A stretch of 64,000 nucleotides of DNA from Candidatus Cloacimonadota bacterium (GTDB lineage: Bacteria > Cloacimonadota > Cloacimonadia > Cloacimonadales > Cloacimonadaceae), in the NCBI GenBank assembly GCA_030154085.1, contig JASKKR010000005.1, positions 1-64,000 on the forward strand, given 5' to 3'. Within the stretch, counting starts at the first letter, position 1; every line of letters starts with the position of its first letter. The translations under genes and the position numbers were made by a program. Positions 43,431 to 52,240 of the stretch are shown here, one piece after another. The notes beneath the pieces were generated by a model. That model was not told the origin of the DNA and did not search any database. It saw only the letters and a program-made list of their open reading frames with translations.

Positions 43431-45725
43431 ATGAAAGACAACAACATAGAAGAACATATATTAAGCATATTAAAAGATATGTACCCTAATGGGCTTACTT
43501 ATAGTGAGATAGTATTTCGCATAGGTAACACAAAAAAGATTAAATCTATTGTAAGCAATTACCTATCTGCCATGCTAACTGATGGTAAAATCATTAAAGA
43601 GCGTAAACGATATAAAGTGACCAAGGATGTCATCTCTACACCATCTTCCAGCAAAAATGAAAGTGATATTGAAAGCCATCGTCGGAATCAAGTAAGTCCA
43701 AATCTAATAGAGGGACAATTTGATGCTACGTCTTTATCTCGAGATCGTTCTTTTGCATTTGTAAGAGGAAAAGATAAGGACTATTATATTGACATTGAGG
43801 ATACACTGAATGCGTATCACAATGACACAGTTTTAATCGAAACTAAAACCCGGCGCGGACAAAGAGAATATGGAATTGTCCGGCGCATTGTCAAGCGAGC
43901 AAATCAGTTCATACCTGGAGATATATCACAAGTCAACAACAAATGGATTTTTGTAGCATCAAATCCGAAGATTCATCATTGGTTCGAGATCACCGATATT
44001 GGTGAAGCTCAACCTGGATTGAAAGTTATTTTGGAAGTAACTAATTGGGGAAATCCACAAAGTGGCAAATTACCAGCAGGTAAAATCATAGAAGTGCTGG
44101 GTAAATCAGGCGATCCACATGTGGAACTAATTGCTGTAATCCGCCAATATCAACTCCCCCTAGAATTTCCGGAAGAAGTTATCCAGGAAGTTGCGAATCT
44201 TCCTGAGGGCATAAGTCAAGAGTTAATCAGTCAGAGAACTGATCTCAGAAATTTATTTACTTTTACTATCGATCCAGCTTCAGCCAAAGATTTTGACGAT
44301 GCGATTTCAATTAAAAGAACACAAAAAGGGTGGAGAATGTGGGTGCATATAGCTGATGTTGCCCACTATCTTCCCATCGGCAGTGCCACTTTTACCGAAG
44401 CTGCCAAAAGAGGAAACAGCTTTTATTTCCCAAAGAAAGTTATACCCATGATTCCGGAACGGTTGTCAAATCTGATTTGCAGTCTTCGCCCTGATGAAGA
44501 CAAGCTTACTATGACAGTTGAAAGTGAATTTGACAATAGTGGCAAAGTAATTAGACAACAATTATATGAGAGCATTATACGTTCAGATGCTAGACTCGCC
44601 TATGAAGATGTTGATCAATACTTCGATGGCAAAGATCATCAGCTCTCCCCTACTCTTGCATCAGCTTTGGACGCAGCTCGCGAACTTTCTCAGAAGCTTA
44701 CAAAGATCCGTAAAGATGCAGGCTATATATTCTTTGATCTTCCTGAAATTGAATATGAGTATGACGAAGATGGTTTTGTTCATCATTTGGATGTAGCAGA
44801 AGAGACTGAGAGTCACAAGTTAATCGAAAACTGTATGCTAGTGGCAAATGAATACGTTGCAACTAGCCTTTCTCATAGAGCTAAGACAAGCATATATCGC
44901 ATTCATGAAGATCCAGATCAAAAGAAAATAGACAGGCTCAAAGAAATTTTAGACTTTTATGGCATCGCATATATCGAGAAGGAGAACTTGAACAAAAGCA
45001 TTCAGCATCTCCTTTATAGTCTTCCAGATAAAACATATCATAGAGTCTTTGATCGAATCATACTGCGCAGCATGAAAAAAGCAAAATATTCTACCGAACA
45101 CATCCGCCATTTTGGTTTAGCATTGGAAGATTATACTCATTTTACCAGTCCTATACGACGTCTTTGCGATCTAGTGATACACCATCTCTGTAAGATTTAT
45201 ATATGCAACACTAGCAACGAAAAGCTTAGCGAAGAGCAGATAAAACATTGGGCAAGTGTTGCTTCCGAACAAGAACTACAAGCAGATTCTGCAGAAAGAG
45301 ATATAGAGAGGGTTTATAGTGCTACATACATGAAAGATCATGTTGGTGAAGAATTTACCGGACTATTAGTATCAACCAATAGCTCTTCAGCTATTATTCG
45401 CCTCAACGAGATACCTGTTACCGCTCTGCTCAAAAAGGATCAGTTTGGCAATGGCAAATGGGAATACTATGATCGGGAAATGCGCTTTGTTAATACTCGC
45501 AATTCAGAATCGTTTGAACTTCTTGACAGCCTCAAAGTGCGCATCATGGAAGTAAGCGACGATATATACTTAGAGCTAGTAGATGGTGCTGATGCTCATA
45601 CTCACTATCACAATTTACAAAGACCAGTTTCACCCAAAAGTAGAAAGACTCAAAGAATTGGGGTTGACGCCAGAGCCGCGCACAAAAAAGCTGGCAACAG
45701 AAAAAAGACTTACAATAGGAATTAA
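43431..45725 (+). CDS. rnr: ribonuclease R
   Basis: The 764-residue exoribonuclease has an N-terminal winged-helix (MYPNGLTYSEIVFRIG), cold-shock domains, and the RNB catalytic domain: TIDPASAKDFDDAISI supplies the metal-binding aspartates, then WVHIADVAHYLP, GNSFYFPKKVIPMIPERLSN and HFTSPIRRLCDLVIHHLCKIY near the end, followed by an S1-type domain and a basic tail (KSRKTQRIGVDARAAHKKAGNRKKT). It degrades structured RNA from the 3' end. It sits between the PH-like protein (8-base gap) and murI (5-base gap). Confidence 0.94.
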   Translation: MKDNNIEEHILSILKDMYPNGLTYSEIVFRIGNTKKIKSIVSNYLSAMLTDGKIIKERKRYKVTKDVISTPSSSKNESDIESHRRNQVSPNLIEGQFDATSLSRDRSFAFVRGKDKDYYIDIEDTLNAYHNDTVLIETKTRRGQREYGIVRRIVKRANQFIPGDISQVNNKWIFVASNPKIHHWFEITDIGEAQPGLKVILEVTNWGNPQSGKLPAGKIIEVLGKSGDPHVELIAVIRQYQLPLEFPEEVIQEVANLPEGISQELISQRTDLRNLFTFTIDPASAKDFDDAISIKRTQKGWRMWVHIADVAHYLPIGSATFTEAAKRGNSFYFPKKVIPMIPERLSNLICSLRPDEDKLTMTVESEFDNSGKVIRQQLYESIIRSDARLAYEDVDQYFDGKDHQLSPTLASALDAARELSQKLTKIRKDAGYIFFDLPEIEYEYDEDGFVHHLDVAEETESHKLIENCMLVANEYVATSLSHRAKTSIYRIHEDPDQKKIDRLKEILDFYGIAYIEKENLNKSIQHLLYSLPDKTYHRVFDRIILRSMKKAKYSTEHIRHFGLALEDYTHFTSPIRRLCDLVIHHLCKIYICNTSNEKLSEEQIKHWASVASEQELQADSAERDIERVYSATYMKDHVGEEFTGLLVSTNSSSAIIRLNEIPVTALLKKDQFGNGKWEYYDREMRFVNTRNSESFELLDSLKVRIMEVSDDIYLELVDGADAHTHYHNLQRPVSPKSRKTQRIGVDARAAHKKAGNRKKTYNRN

Positions 45726-45730
45726 GCTCA

Positions 45731-46534
45731 ATGAAAAAACCTATCGGGATATTTGATTCTGGGGTTGGCGGATTAACTGTTTATAAAGCAATTCGCGACA
45801 CATTTCCAGACGAAGACTTGATCTATTTTGGCGATACTGCCAGAGTTCCATATGGACCAAAGTCCCCAAACACGATTATCCAATACTCAATACAGAATGC
45901 CAGATTTCTGTTACAACAAGGCGTCAAGATCATTATTGTAGCATGCAATACATCTTCGTCTGTAGCTCTTCCTCACCTTCAAGATATAACTAAGGTTCCG
46001 GTCATCGGTGTGATAGAACCAGGTAGTGAAGTAGCTCTCCAGTATTCCACTACCAAGCGTATCGGAGTGATAGGTACTGAAGGCACTATTCGCAGTGAAT
46101 CATATAGCAAAGCCATCAAAAGCAGAGAACCTCAAGCAGAGGTATTTTCGCAAGCGTGTCCTCTTTTTGTGCCTCTTGCAGAAGAAGGATGGCAAGATCA
46201 TCCAGTAGCTCACGCTATCGTTCAAGAATATTTGGCACCTCTTGTGGCTAAAGATATAGACACTCTTGTCTTAGGATGCACGCACTATCCAATTCTCATA
46301 AATGCAATTAAGAGCTTCATAGGAGATAATGTAATAATTGTCGATAGTGCAAACGCTATAGCCGAATACTTGCAAAGATTAATACCAGAGGCCCAGGATG
46401 GTGTCAAAGGAAAAGATATCTTTTATGTTAGCGATAATGAAGATAAGTTTGCCATGATTGCCAGTCGTATTCTCGGTGGTCGTCTTAATTCCCTCCAGAG
46501 AGTGCATTTGTTTGAGAGCTGGTTTGTTGACTGA
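45731..46534 (+). CDS. murI: glutamate racemase
   Basis: The 267-residue enzyme carries IGIFDSGVGGLTV, YFGDTARVPYG, the catalytic Cys72 in ACNTSSS, and the second catalytic Cys183 in LGCTHYP. Asp9 and the threonines beside the cysteines are also present. It makes D-glutamate for peptidoglycan and so complements murA at 22282. The start is 5 bases after rnr, and a 28-base gap precedes kce. No anomaly was seen. Confidence 0.95.
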   Translation: MKKPIGIFDSGVGGLTVYKAIRDTFPDEDLIYFGDTARVPYGPKSPNTIIQYSIQNARFLLQQGVKIIIVACNTSSSVALPHLQDITKVPVIGVIEPGSEVALQYSTTKRIGVIGTEGTIRSESYSKAIKSREPQAEVFSQACPLFVPLAEEGWQDHPVAHAIVQEYLAPLVAKDIDTLVLGCTHYPILINAIKSFIGDNVIIVDSANAIAEYLQRLIPEAQDGVKGKDIFYVSDNEDKFAMIASRILGGRLNSLQRVHLFESWFVD

Positions 46535-46559
46535 TAAAAATACAATTTTAAAGAGGTAA

Positions 46560-47396
<837 letters not shown>

Positions 47397-47405
47397 GGAG
47401 ATATT

Positions 47406-49664
47406 ATGCACTTAAGCGACAATGCACTGGTTGTTCTAAAAAAACGCTATTTCAAAAAAAACGCGCAAGGGCAATGTATCGAAGATTGGGATGCAATGAT
47501 CAAGCGTGTAGCAAGCAATATCTCCAATAACGATAGTAATCTATATGAACGCTTCCTTGCCCTTTTGGACAGCGGAGATTTTTTGCCAAATTCACCAACC
47601 TTAATGAATGCTGGGGGTGATCTTCAACAACTATCTGCTTGTTTTGTTTTGCCTATTGAAGACAGCATGGAAAGCATCTTCGAGACTGTTAAAAATGCAG
47701 CCCTCATTCATAAAAGCGGTGGTGGAACCGGATTCTCATTTAGCAGACTACGTGAAGCAAATGCCCGAGTACGATCCACAAATGGAGTTTCCAGTGGTCC
47801 AATCTCTTTCATGAAAGTTTTCAACGCTGCAACTGATGCTGTAAAGCAAGGTGGTACACGTCGAGGAGCTAATATGGCAATTCTAAATGTTGATCATCCA
47901 CAGATTATTGATTTTATCACTTGCAAAAAAGACCCAAATGAACTCAATAATTTCAACATCAGTGTTGGTATCACTGAAGATTTTATGAAAGCCGTTATTG
48001 ACAATGAGGACTATAATCTTATCTCGCCTCATACAGGCAAGATAGCTGGTCAGCTTAATGCCCCAAAAGTTTTTGACTTAATCGTAGAAATGGCTCACAA
48101 AAATGGTGAACCTGGAATAGTCTTTTTGGATCGCATTAATGAATTCAATCCCACGCCTGCTGTTGGCAAAATCGAATCCACAAATCCTTGCGGAGAACAG
48201 CCCTTATTACCCAACGAAGCCTGCAATTTGGGTTCTATCAACCTTTCTAATATGGTTTTAGATAATGATATTGATTGGGCGCGTCTTCGCTCTGTAGTTC
48301 GTGATAGTGTTGATTTTCTGGATGCCGTCATAGATCAATCCAAATTCCCTTTGGATCAGATTGCAGAAATGGTGAGGGCAAATCGCAAAATCGGATTGGG
48401 TGTCATGGGCTGGGCAGACACTCTCTTTCAGCTCAAGATCCCATACACAAGTCAAGAAGCTATTGATCTAGCTGAAAAAGTGATGGAGCTTATAGATTTT
48501 GAAGCAAAGACCAGAAGTATGGAACTAGCCCTTCAGAAAGGTAGTTTCCCAAATTTTGAGAAAAGTATCTATGCTACAGGTGAGCTAAAGCGCGAAGCAA
48601 AATATTACGATTGGGTCCCTCTTATTAATGCCATCCAAAAAAACGGAATTCGTAATGCTACTCATACAACGATTGCTCCAACTGGAACTATCAGTATGAT
48701 TGCCGATACTTCCAGTGGAATTGAGCCTCAATTCTCGCTGGTATATGTAAAAAGCGTCATGGACACGGAAAAACTATTATATGTCAATAAGTGGTTTGAG
48801 GCTAGCTTAGAAGAGTGGAACTTGATGACTCAAGAACTCTTGGAAGAAGTGAGTCAAACCGGTTCTTTGTCGAAGATAGCCGACATTCCAGAGGAATTAT
48901 TAGATATCTTTCAGACTGCTCATGATATTAGTCCAACTTGGCATATCCGAATGCAGGCTGCCTTCCAACGTTATACCGACAACGCAGTAAGCAAAACTAT
49001 CAATTTCCCAAACTATGCCACTATCGAAGACATCAGAGAAGCCTATCTGCTTGCTTATCAGCTTGGTTGCAAGGGAGTGACTGTATACAGAGATGGCAGT
49101 AGAGATAATCAGGTTCTTTCTGTTGGGTCATCTACTACCGAAAACTTATCTTCAGACCACAAAGTCGCTCCAAGACAACGTCCTGAGATCACCCATGGTA
49201 TTACTCAGCGCTTAGAAACTGGTTGTGGACATATGTATGTAACTATAAATACGGATTCACAAGGCGCCTGCGAAGTGTTTATCCAAATGGGTAAAGTGGG
49301 TGGATGTGCTTCAGCTCAGCTGGAAGCTATCGCACGCCTTTCATCTTTGGCACTTAGATCCAGTATTAGGATGGAAGCTATCATTCGACAGCTTAAAGGT
49401 ATCCGCTGCCAATCGCCTATGTGGTACAAAGGTAAGATGATTACATCCTGCGGTGATGCAGTTGGTCAAGCATTAGAGAATTTTTTAAGTATGCAAACAA
49501 ATAACAATATCAAATCGATCAAGATTCTGAATGATCCAGAGCCTCCAGCAGCAATCCTGTCTTCAGAAAAATCTATAGTGACGATGTGTCCTGATTGCGG
49601 TTCATCAATAGAGCATCTTGAAGGATGTCTCAAATGTCCATCTTGTGGATGGTCAAAATGCTAA
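47406..49664 (+). CDS. nrdJ: adenosylcobalamin-dependent ribonucleoside-diphosphate reductase (class II)
   Basis: The 752-residue protein has the class II RNR pattern: SPTLMNAGGDLQQLSACFVLPIEDS, GGGTGFSFSRLR, GTRRGANMAILNVDHPQI, the active-site NPCGEQPLLPNEACNLGSINLSN, and THTTIAPTGTISMIADTSSGIEP. The C-terminal tail ends in a zinc-ribbon-like pair of cysteines (CPDCG and CPSCG). It reduces ribonucleotides using vitamin B12 without oxygen, suited to anaerobic life. No NrdR site was searched. It starts 9 bases after kce with aaggag as ribosome binding site, and 10 bases separate it from the zinc-ribbon membrane protein. Confidence 0.94.
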   Translation: MHLSDNALVVLKKRYFKKNAQGQCIEDWDAMIKRVASNISNNDSNLYERFLALLDSGDFLPNSPTLMNAGGDLQQLSACFVLPIEDSMESIFETVKNAALIHKSGGGTGFSFSRLREANARVRSTNGVSSGPISFMKVFNAATDAVKQGGTRRGANMAILNVDHPQIIDFITCKKDPNELNNFNISVGITEDFMKAVIDNEDYNLISPHTGKIAGQLNAPKVFDLIVEMAHKNGEPGIVFLDRINEFNPTPAVGKIESTNPCGEQPLLPNEACNLGSINLSNMVLDNDIDWARLRSVVRDSVDFLDAVIDQSKFPLDQIAEMVRANRKIGLGVMGWADTLFQLKIPYTSQEAIDLAEKVMELIDFEAKTRSMELALQKGSFPNFEKSIYATGELKREAKYYDWVPLINAIQKNGIRNATHTTIAPTGTISMIADTSSGIEPQFSLVYVKSVMDTEKLLYVNKWFEASLEEWNLMTQELLEEVSQTGSLSKIADIPEELLDIFQTAHDISPTWHIRMQAAFQRYTDNAVSKTINFPNYATIEDIREAYLLAYQLGCKGVTVYRDGSRDNQVLSVGSSTTENLSSDHKVAPRQRPEITHGITQRLETGCGHMYVTINTDSQGACEVFIQMGKVGGCASAQLEAIARLSSLALRSSIRMEAIIRQLKGIRCQSPMWYKGKMITSCGDAVGQALENFLSMQTNNNIKSIKILNDPEPPAAILSSEKSIVTMCPDCGSSIEHLEGCLKCPSCGWSKC

Positions 49665-49674
49665 GGAGTAAGTA

Positions 49675-50463
49675 ATGCGTTGTAAAAAATGCAATTCCAA
49701 ATTGGCACCCCATGATATTTGGTGCACAAAATGTGGATACCAGAGTCCCGTGGTAAGGACTGAGCTTTCGGCAATGAGGAGCCTCAAACAAAGCCGAAAA
49801 AATCTCGCCGGTAAAATAACCGCCTTGGTCCCACCCATGGGATTCAGCATTATTTTGGGGGTAATCCCCATCGTTGCACTAGCTTTTATCTTTGCACAAT
49901 ATCTAGACAACGATGTAGATACCTCGTTGAGACTAATCCTAAACTTATCTATCAAGTCCATTCTGATATCACTGTTTGTGCCATTCATACTTATCCCTTT
50001 TGCATGTATAAACCGTAAACAGAATTATGAACTAAGCATGTCCGAGGTGATAAAAGCGCTCAAGCTATATCCCAAGTATTTTTATTTCAGCATCCTAAAT
50101 TCGATAATCATCTCGATCTTTTATCTAATTTGTTTTGGTTTCCCAGGTTTTGCTAGCGACCCTATTTTAAGATTGGTATATCTAGCCTTGATAAATTACT
50201 TGATTGCGATAGCCTTGCCTGCACCAGTTTTAATGGAACGACATCAGCTAAGCCCATTCAAAGCCCTCGTTAAATCGTATCGACATTTTGGCGATTTACG
50301 CTGGAATATCTACTTTCTCGCTTTGGTGCTAGGTCTACTCAATCTCTTAGCTTTTGTGCTTTTAATATTCCCCATGCTTTTCACTCTCCCACTAGCATTA
50401 TATGCTATTCGGGATTATGAAATCAAGCTGGAAGAATTTGAACTTTTAGATTACAGGATCTGA
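49675..50463 (+). CDS. zinc-ribbon membrane protein of unknown function
   Basis: The 262-residue protein begins with a zinc-ribbon (CKKCNSKLAPHDIWCTKCGY) and then has about six hydrophobic segments (around 52-75, 90-112, 135-160, 165-185, 205-230 and 235-250). The pattern resembles zinc-ribbon plus membrane proteins of the DUF975/YesL-like or glycerophosphoryl-type kinds, but I cannot name a family with confidence. It begins 10 bases after nrdJ, with aaggagtaagt before the ATG, and ends 2 bases before apbE. Function is unknown. Confidence 0.7.
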   Translation: MRCKKCNSKLAPHDIWCTKCGYQSPVVRTELSAMRSLKQSRKNLAGKITALVPPMGFSIILGVIPIVALAFIFAQYLDNDVDTSLRLILNLSIKSILISLFVPFILIPFACINRKQNYELSMSEVIKALKLYPKYFYFSILNSIIISIFYLICFGFPGFASDPILRLVYLALINYLIAIALPAPVLMERHQLSPFKALVKSYRHFGDLRWNIYFLALVLGLLNLLAFVLLIFPMLFTLPLALYAIRDYEIKLEEFELLDYRI

Positions 50464-50465
50464 TT

Positions 50466-51467
50466 ATGAGTCGTAATGAAATAATCTCATTGATCATTCT
50501 TATAGGCGTTATAGCATTTGGCGCATATAATTATATCAATAGAGAATACTCAGATATCCGCAGCAAATACATACTAGACACAATCGTAGAAATATCCGCT
50601 AGTTCAAAGAAAAAGACTGTTAGCTCTGAGATTGAGAGTGTCTTTGTATATATCTCTGAGCTACAAGAGAAACTGGATGAATATGATCCAAACAGCTTGA
50701 TTAGTCAGATAAACTTCAGTGATGAAGAGCATTTTGAGATGGATCCAGATATCTATGAATTGCTCAAACTATCTGAAGAGCTATATACTATGACAGATGG
50801 TGCATTTGATCCCACAATCAAACCAGTTTGGGACCTTTGGAATTTTACTTCTGAAAATCCAATTCCGCCTGATAGTACTCTTATTGCCCAATCTCTTCAC
50901 AAAGTTGGCTTTTCACGTCTAAAATATGACCAGAATACATTATTCAAGCCTTCTGATGTTCAGCTCACTTTTGGAGCCATTAGCAAGGGTTATATTCTTG
51001 ATAAAGCAAAAAAATTCATGCAAGAGAAGGGCTTCCATAAAGGCTATATAAATTGCCGCAGTTCAATGTGCTTCTTCGGCTATAAAATCTCTCCGTTGAT
51101 TTATATTCAACACCCCAGAAATTCCGATGATTATATAGCCAGTCTGAAGATCCTAAATCAAAGTGTAGGAACGAGCGGAGACTATCAACAATATTTTGAA
51201 TATAATGGAATTCGCTATCATCACATTCTTGATGCTCATACAGGATATCCTGTACAGAATGTTTATTCTGTAACTGTAATCAATGATTCGGCTGCCATGG
51301 CAGATGGATTGTCGACCGCTCTTTTTACTCTAGGACCAGATCGTGCAATGCAGATAATCAGCTCGTTGGATAATACAAATGCAATAATCTACTATTTGCA
51401 AGATGATTCCATAGTTTCCCTTAAAAGCGAGGGAGTTAAGAACCTACAATTCACTGAAAACTTATGA
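50466..51467 (+). CDS. apbE: ApbE-like FAD:protein FMN transferase (altered active-site motif)
   Basis: The 333-residue protein has an N-terminal membrane helix (residues 5-20, no lipobox) and ApbE landmarks: DEYDPNSLISQIN, TDGAFDPTIKPVWDLW, LTFGAISKGYILDKA and the end segment HHILDAHTGYPVQNVYSVTVI with MADGLSTALFTLG. The family's N-L-G-G-N/D-I segment reads GYINCRSSMCFFG (residues 193-205), so the paired glycines are lost. That region contacts the nucleotide in known structures, so catalytic ability is uncertain. ApbE attaches FMN to threonine in electron-transport proteins such as RnfG. The overlap with folE2 is 4 bases (ATGA). Confidence 0.78.
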   Translation: MSRNEIISLIILIGVIAFGAYNYINREYSDIRSKYILDTIVEISASSKKKTVSSEIESVFVYISELQEKLDEYDPNSLISQINFSDEEHFEMDPDIYELLKLSEELYTMTDGAFDPTIKPVWDLWNFTSENPIPPDSTLIAQSLHKVGFSRLKYDQNTLFKPSDVQLTFGAISKGYILDKAKKFMQEKGFHKGYINCRSSMCFFGYKISPLIYIQHPRNSDDYIASLKILNQSVGTSGDYQQYFEYNGIRYHHILDAHTGYPVQNVYSVTVINDSAAMADGLSTALFTLGPDRAMQIISSLDNTNAIIYYLQDDSIVSLKSEGVKNLQFTENL

Positions 51468-52240
51468 AAATACCTGATATCCAAAATCAAAGCGATTCAC
51501 GCAATATCGTAATAGACAAAGTAGGCGTCAAAGGATTGCGCTATCCCATTGTCGTTGAAGATAGAATAAACAAGACTCAACATACAGTTGCTGAATTGGA
51601 CATCTACGTTGAGCTACCACATTATCTTCGCGGAACCCATATGAGTAGATTCGTTGAAATACTACATCATTATCATCAAGAAGCTCTTATTGGTAATCTT
51701 GAAAATTTTTTAAACGAATTGAAGGATTCCTTGCAAGCGGAAGCGGCATATATTAATATTAATTTCCCATATTTTATCTCCAAAAAAGCCCCTATATCTC
51801 ATATCTCATCGATATTGAGCTATGACTGTGAATTTAGCGCTTCTCTGAAAGAAGAATATGATCTTTTGATCGGAGTGCGGGTACCGGTGACGTCTTTGTG
51901 CCCCTGCTCAAAGGAGATATCCGCTGAAGGTGCTCATAATCAGCGCAGTATCATCTCTATTAAGGCTCGCTATCAAGAATTTGTTTGGTTGGAAGAACTC
52001 ATAGAAATAGCTGAAAGCTCTGCATCTTGCGAGATTTATTCTTTGCTAAAACGAGTTGACGAAAAGTATGTCACTGAAAAGGCATACAATAACCCCAAGT
52101 TTGTCGAAGACATCGTACGAGAGGTCACTCTCAAACTTGAGCAAGATGATCGTATTACCGGTTTCTTGGTCGAATCTGAAAATGCTGAGTCTATCCACTC
52201 GCATAACGCCTATGCATTAATATCACGCCTGCATAAATGA
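51464..52240 (+). CDS. folE2: GTP cyclohydrolase FolE2
   Basis: The 258-residue protein belongs to the FolE2/MptA (GTP cyclohydrolase IB) family: VGVKGLRYPIVV, VELPHYLRGTHMSRFVEIL, SLCPCSKEISAEGAHNQRS with the metal-binding Cys, and DRITGFLVESENAESIHSHNAYA at the end. It makes 7,8-dihydroneopterin triphosphate for folate without the zinc-dependent FolE fold. Dihydrofolate reductase, the end of that route, is at 56977. It overlaps apbE and the M16 peptidase genes by 4 bases each. Confidence 0.93.
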   Translation: MKIPDIQNQSDSRNIVIDKVGVKGLRYPIVVEDRINKTQHTVAELDIYVELPHYLRGTHMSRFVEILHHYHQEALIGNLENFLNELKDSLQAEAAYININFPYFISKKAPISHISSILSYDCEFSASLKEEYDLLIGVRVPVTSLCPCSKEISAEGAHNQRSIISIKARYQEFVWLEELIEIAESSASCEIYSLLKRVDEKYVTEKAYNNPKFVEDIVREVTLKLEQDDRITGFLVESENAESIHSHNAYALISRLHK

